Assembly: GCA_018398765.1 (NCBI GenBank)
Contig: JAHBMJ010004644.1
Coordinates: 41,152 to 78,643, forward strand
Reading direction: 5' to 3'
DNA length: 37,492 nucleotides
From: Chromera velia
Lineage: Eukaryota > Sar > Chromeraceae
The stretch's first letter is position 1; each line of letters begins with the position of its first letter. Below, in pieces: positions 34,124-37,492 of the stretch. The position numbers were made by a program, and so were the translations under genes. Below the pieces are notes generated by a model. It saw only the letters and a program-made list of their open reading frames with translations. It did not search any database and was not told where the DNA came from.

Positions 34124-35144
34124 CTGGCTCGGTTTCTGGATCGAAAATAATCAGACAACAACCAAAGACTTCAAACCTTCTGCAAGGCGGAGTGCGGCCG
34201 CTGCCTGTGCTTCTTCTGCGGCGGTCTTTGACTGACAACGGAAAAACCGAGCTTGTAAGAAGCAAAACTCGCGGGCGTGTCGAAAAGCCCCAACAGCTCC
34301 TCAGACTAGCTGCAGGACTTTGATTTGGCCCACCCAGAATCAGAATTCTCGACAGGTTGACGCGGGATGAATAAGGAAGTATGTATTAATATATGCCTCT
34401 AGCTCCGGTGATCTCCGGAGTGCTCCTCAATGAGTCCTCATTGCTCCTCTGATCTCCTCTGTTACGACACCATGCGACACCGGCGCCATACCGGCGCCTT
34501 TTTTTTTTTTTTTTTGAGCGATCCATGCGCGGCGACGCCAATTAAGGCTGCCGCCGGCCCGGCCGATGTATCGACGCGATACACCCATTGAGCTAGTAGG
34601 GTGAGTGCCTCGGGGTGCATCGGTGGTGGCCCCGGAAAGCGAAGCGGGGGGCACTTACCAAACAATCCCACGAGCCCACGTACGATGCATGGAGCTTTCG
34701 TCAAAAAAAGGCCCCGGAAAGAACTGTCCCCTTGGGCCGGAAAAGCGCCGACCGATGCCTGAAGTGCCCCGATACGAGTGCGTCAAATCATTAATTGCAT
34801 GATGTGCGTGCGTCAGATGCTAGCGTCAGATGATCGAAGGTAAAATACATGCTTTCCGGGGCCGTTCGCACGCTTACGTACGTCAAATTCGAATTATCGT
34901 GATCCTGCGTGATTCCTGCATGCGTGGCTCGACCGTGCATGTTTATGCAAGTGCGTGCAATCTTAGGGCCTCCGCGGGCCAGGTTGAGCTGCCCTCCGAT
35001 CGAGGCGAAAAGTATATGATCCATTGCTTCGTGCGAGCTGCTTGAGGGGCACTTTTCACCAATGGCGGCGTGGACCGCAGCTATATATAGGGCCTCTCGG
35101 CTGATCTCAGCAGAGCTGAGCTGCCCCCGGGCCCGGCCTGCGAG
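34124..35144. promoter_or_regulatory. 5' flank of the helicase gene and unassigned DNA
   Basis: The first few hundred bases upstream of 34123 are the presumed promoter of the minus-strand helicase gene. From about 34340 composition changes: many CG-containing palindromes, GCATGC words, two CCCCGGAAAG copies (34631, 34711) and a hairpin with a T17 tract. A TATA-like CTATATATAGG at 35079-35089 precedes a short inverted repeat (CTCAGCAGAGCTGAG). No ORF is supported. The DNA may belong to the mobile element at 35145. Confidence 0.4.
34482..34515 (+). terminator. GC hairpin followed by T17, RNA polymerase III-like terminator
   Basis: GGCGCC (34482-34487), five loop bases and GGCGCC (34493-34498) are followed by 17 T. 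A T tract after a GC stem would stop Pol III. No A/B boxes or known RNA were recognised upstream, so this may be only a repeat end. Confidence 0.3.
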
Positions 35145-35174
35145 ATATAAGCCCCTGCCCTTAAATTTTGTACG
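35145..35174. repeat. left inverted repeat of the HNH element
   Basis: It starts ATATAAGCCCCTGCCCTTAA and matches the complement of 36012-36041 at 29 of 30 positions. Confidence 0.88.
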
Positions 35175-35202
35175 CACGATTTGACTGTAGCTCTGTATTG
35201 AT

Positions 35203-35252
35203 CCATTTTTTTTATTTTTTTTTTATTTTTATTTTTTAAAAAAAAAAAATGG
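35203..35252. repeat. T/A-rich palindrome
   Basis: CCATTTTTTTTATTTT at one end and AAAAAAAAAAAATGG at the other form a near-palindromic stem inside the HNH element. Confidence 0.7.
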
Positions 35253-35508
35253 TCGCTTCAAGGGGATCCCTATTGATTTTGCCTTATAAGGGTATTGTCA
35301 CGCGCGCGGTGCACACGAAAACGACACAAAAAAAAGCGTAATTTATGGTCTAACAACCTAGCTGTGCACGGCCCAAGCCGTCTCTGCGGTCACTATGAAG
35401 GGGGGCGTCTTGCGACTTTTTTTTTTCCTTCGAAAAACCGAATTACCGGCAGGGGGGCATCTTTTTACCGCGCCTGCCCCTGGTTCCCGCCGCTATAGAA
35501 TAAAGAAA

Positions 35509-35973
35509 ATGGTGCCCCGCCCGCCTCAATCAGTCACTATTTTCACTTCAACCGCTCATTGCAAACAGCTGTTCCAGCAAAGGATCAGACCTCTTATCAT
35601 TCAAAAAAATTGGAAGTATGTGCATAGCTGGACTATCAAGCAGGCTAACAAAGCAATCAAAACAGAAATTCGAACTATTTTTGGAAATTGTTGTGAGCGT
35701 TGTAGTGCTTCTGGCCTTCCCGATCTTCCTGGTTGGCGCAACCCGTATGATATGCATCACAACAACTATCGTTTGGGCACCCACCGGAAGTTCTCCCTCG
35801 GGAAGATCACAGTAAAAAAAATTGGGCACGGAAATGAAGACCAGTGGATCGATACTGTTTTTAACACCAATCACCCAGATGATGTTGAATTGATCTGTCA
35901 GTATTGCCATCATGTGCACAAGCATGATGCCTACCGACATACACCTGCACAGCCTGCTTGGTACAAAGCCTAA
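35509..35973 (+). CDS. HNH endonuclease, 154 aa
   Basis: This is a single intact ORF. Met at 35509 is chosen because the 38 residues upstream in frame derive from T-rich low-complexity DNA; the longer start is 35395. Residues 60-139 match the HNH/zinc-finger arrangement: C62-E-R-C65, then D81-M-H83-H84 (the metal/catalytic His pair), N121, then LICQYCHHVHKH (128-139) with C130-x2-C133-H and a final H139. The paired CxxC motifs would hold a structural zinc, as in small homing-type and viral HNH nucleases. The basic N-terminus (residues 17-60) may bind DNA. It sits between inverted repeats, so it probably serves mobility of the element or is a selfish nuclease. The target is unknown. Confidence 0.78.
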   Translation: MVPRPPQSVTIFTSTAHCKQLFQQRIRPLIIQKNWKYVHSWTIKQANKAIKTEIRTIFGNCCERCSASGLPDLPGWRNPYDMHHNNYRLGTHRKFSLGKITVKKIGHGNEDQWIDTVFNTNHPDDVELICQYCHHVHKHDAYRHTPAQPAWYKA

Positions 35974-36011
35974 CTTCAAAATTTTATCATCAAAATTTTA
36001 TGCATTTTGAC

Positions 36012-36041
36012 CGTACAAAATTCAAGGGCAGGGGCTTATAT
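36012..36041. repeat. right inverted repeat of the HNH element
   Basis: It begins CGTACAAAATTCAAGGGCAG and is the complement of 35145-35174 with one mismatch. It is followed by a TATCGATATATATATCGATC palindrome. Confidence 0.88.
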
Positions 36042-36461
36042 ATCGATATATATATCGATCGCGAGTGACCGCGCACCAGCTGCGCGGCGCCACATGCATG
36101 GCGATGCCAGATATTATATCCAGATATTTTGCCAGTACGTCAAAAAATTATATGAATGACGAAAAAAGGATGCTCACTTCATCACTGTGCTGCGCTGTAG
36201 AATGCTTGGGAGATCTCCAAAAACGCCCTCAATTGGCAGAGGACTTCGAGGTCGGAAAAAGGAGAGGAGAAAAATAGATGCAGGATTGACACTAGAGGGA
36301 TCTGTATCGGAGAAGAGAAACCAGAGTAGGGGCAAAGGTGGATTGCTCCTTGAATTTTCTTCTTTTGAAGCAAGGAGTGTCAAGCAGAGCAGGCAGAGAG
36401 ATTCAACCAGCTTTATCATCTCAACCAGTATTGTTCGAATTTACCGGTGTTTGTCTTGACA
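36042..36461. other. right flank of the HNH element and 5' region of the edge gene
   Basis: The first ~120 bases (TATA/CGAT palindromes, GCGCACCAGCTGCGCGGCGCC) resemble the HNH element rather than the host genes. From about 36187 two overlapping + frames look coding-like, one of them with an ATG at 36202. They may belong to an upstream exon of the next gene, but I could not place a convincing intron. Confidence 0.4.
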
Positions 36462-37492
36462 ATGTACGCGCACGTGTCCGCGACATTTATCCACTCAGGA
36501 TTCTCTGTGGGTGACCGCATTGCGAAAGCGTGCAGTTCCTGCAGAGTTTCGAGCCAACCAATTCCAACGAATACTCTTGAGGGATGGAGCAAAACGACGA
36601 TCTCGGGTGCAGAGGACTCGGTGATCGAGGCTCTTTCTATCTTGCATGACAACGAGGGAGTCCCCCTCCGCATGCTGATCCCAGACGAGGAACAGCTGAA
36701 TCGAGACACTTTCAGGAGACAAGTCCAGGAGGGAGAACGTTTCTTCAAAACTTCCATCAACGTCAAACACCTCGCCAATGAGAAAGAATTCGTCCTCGAA
36801 CTCTCGGGACCTTCAGGAACTTCCCTCGCTCCCCTTCGTGCTTTTTCCTCCTTCGTATTTCGCTCCTCTTCCCCCACCGCTACCCATTCTCATGGAGAGA
36901 CGAGAAGGGGTCTAAGTTTTCTCTCCAGACCCCCTCCTCTTTCCCTTGAGGCGCGCGCAGCCTGTACCGCTGCCAACCCGAACTACCCACAGTATGAGCA
37001 GAATTTCTGGACCTCCAAAGCCGAGATAGCGAACTGTCAAGGCACTGACCCCAAGCGTGTCTACGACATTCCCACCACCGCAACCACCGACAGCGGCCTC
37101 TCCGGTGCGTTCCCCCCCCCCCGCCCGAGTTTCCGTGGCCTCGGCCTTCCCTACCCCCAAGCGTATGCAGACAACGAAAAGCCGGGAACTTCAACCCCCA
37201 TGGCTTACCCCCATGGTTTGACGGTCCATGGCGGATGCGGGGCTACTGCCGCTCCTGTTCCTCCGGTTGGTGGGGGGAATTCTTCCGCCGTGTACCCAGC
37301 AGAGTTTGTCAACAACAGTCAGCAGCAGGGAATTTCCACACCACCGACAGATATCCCCTTTCCCCCTGTGCAGCAACATCAGCAGACAGCGACCCCCCCG
37401 GAGGGAATGTTGGCTGCCCACTTCCAGACCCTGCCTCCTCTTCATTTCACACCAGCCGGCGAAATCATTGGCTTGAATGTGGGGGGAGGAGG
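36462..37492 (+). CDS. Pro/Gly/Gln-rich protein of unknown function, 3'-partial
   Basis: The frame is open from 36369 to the right edge with no stop. The first Met in it is at 36462 (MYAHVSATFIHSGFSVGDRI). The 31 codons upstream (back to a TGA at 36366) also read protein-like, so the true start or a splice acceptor may lie there. At least 343 residues are present. Residues 1-120 look ordered, with KACSSCR (a CxxC), an acidic helix-like stretch (PDEEQLNRDTFRRQVQEGER) and KTSINVKHLANEKEFVLEL. From about 130 on the chain is low-complexity: Pro, Ser, Gly, and Gln runs (NNSQQQ, VQQHQQ). No domain was recognised. It is divergent from the helicase gene, with the HNH element inserted between them. 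Confidence 0.6.
   Translation, partial: MYAHVSATFIHSGFSVGDRIAKACSSCRVSSQPIPTNTLEGWSKTTISGAEDSVIEALSILHDNEGVPLRMLIPDEEQLNRDTFRRQVQEGERFFKTSINVKHLANEKEFVLELSGPSGTSLAPLRAFSSFVFRSSSPTATHSHGETRRGLSFLSRPPPLSLEARAACTAANPNYPQYEQNFWTSKAEIANCQGTDPKRVYDIPTTATTDSGLSGAFPPPRPSFRGLGLPYPQAYADNEKPGTSTPMAYPHGLTVHGGCGATAAPVPPVGGGNSSAVYPAEFVNNSQQQGISTPPTDIPFPPVQQHQQTATPPEGMLAAHFQTLPPLHFTPAGEIIGLNVGGG

Larger units (their letters stand above)
35145..36041. mobile_element. inverted-repeat-bounded element carrying an HNH nuclease
   Basis: A 30-bp inverted repeat pair (35145-35174, 36012-36041) encloses 897 bp containing one intact ORF for a predicted HNH endonuclease. A T/A-rich palindrome (35203-35252) lies left of the ORF and a duplicated CAAAATTTTAT right of it. 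The composition differs from the flanking genes. A clear target duplication was not found; GCGAG occurs just left (35140-35144) and 20 bp right (36061-36065), which may be chance. Mobility is inferred from the ends plus the nuclease; an old viral or organellar insertion is an alternative. Confidence 0.6.

Noticed and set aside
36416-36877. 153-codon minus-strand frame
   Set aside because: It is the shadow of the + frame that stays open from 36369 to the edge, which has better composition.

Overview
The window is nuclear DNA from a eukaryote, most likely a photosynthetic alveolate of the chromerid type (Chromera velia-like). The evidence is spliceosomal genes with many introns of 0.15-1.4 kb, dense CA/GA/ACAG microsatellites, a divergent actin-like protein, and two proteins whose N-termini look like two-part leaders (signal peptide plus transit peptide) for a complex plastid. 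The organism name is inference; the gene calls do not depend on it.

Six protein genes form three head-to-head pairs with strict strand alternation. Pair 1 (2.4-5.6 kb) is an intronless actin-like gene (-) and an intronless 380-aa basic, proline-rich protein with RPxTA motifs (+). Pair 2 (8.3-19.7 kb) is a 13-exon gene of unknown function (-) and a 4-exon CRTISO-like carotenoid isomerase/FAD oxidoreductase (+). Pair 3 (24.6-37.5 kb) is a 12-exon DEAD-box RNA helicase (-) with a 717-residue acidic tail, and an uncharacterised Pro/Gly-rich protein (+) that runs off the right edge. I built the spliced models by hand from GT/AG boundaries, reading phase and domain continuity. All three complete models sum to a multiple of three (2157, 1812 and 4098 nt).

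The gaps hold mobile DNA. At 1.4-1.9 kb is a MITE with perfect inverted ends and a 6-9 bp target duplication. At 20.2-24.4 kb is a repeat nest with two 331-bp direct repeats, an inverted repeat family that also occurs near 1.1 kb, and degraded retroelement-like coding sequence. At 35.1-36.0 kb a 30-bp inverted repeat pair (29/30 identical) encloses an intact ORF for an HNH nuclease; this is the best candidate for an undescribed element.

CRTISO and the helicase would both act in the plastid (carotenoid synthesis; RNA/ribosome processing) if the leader reading is right. No tRNA, rRNA or CRISPR was seen.
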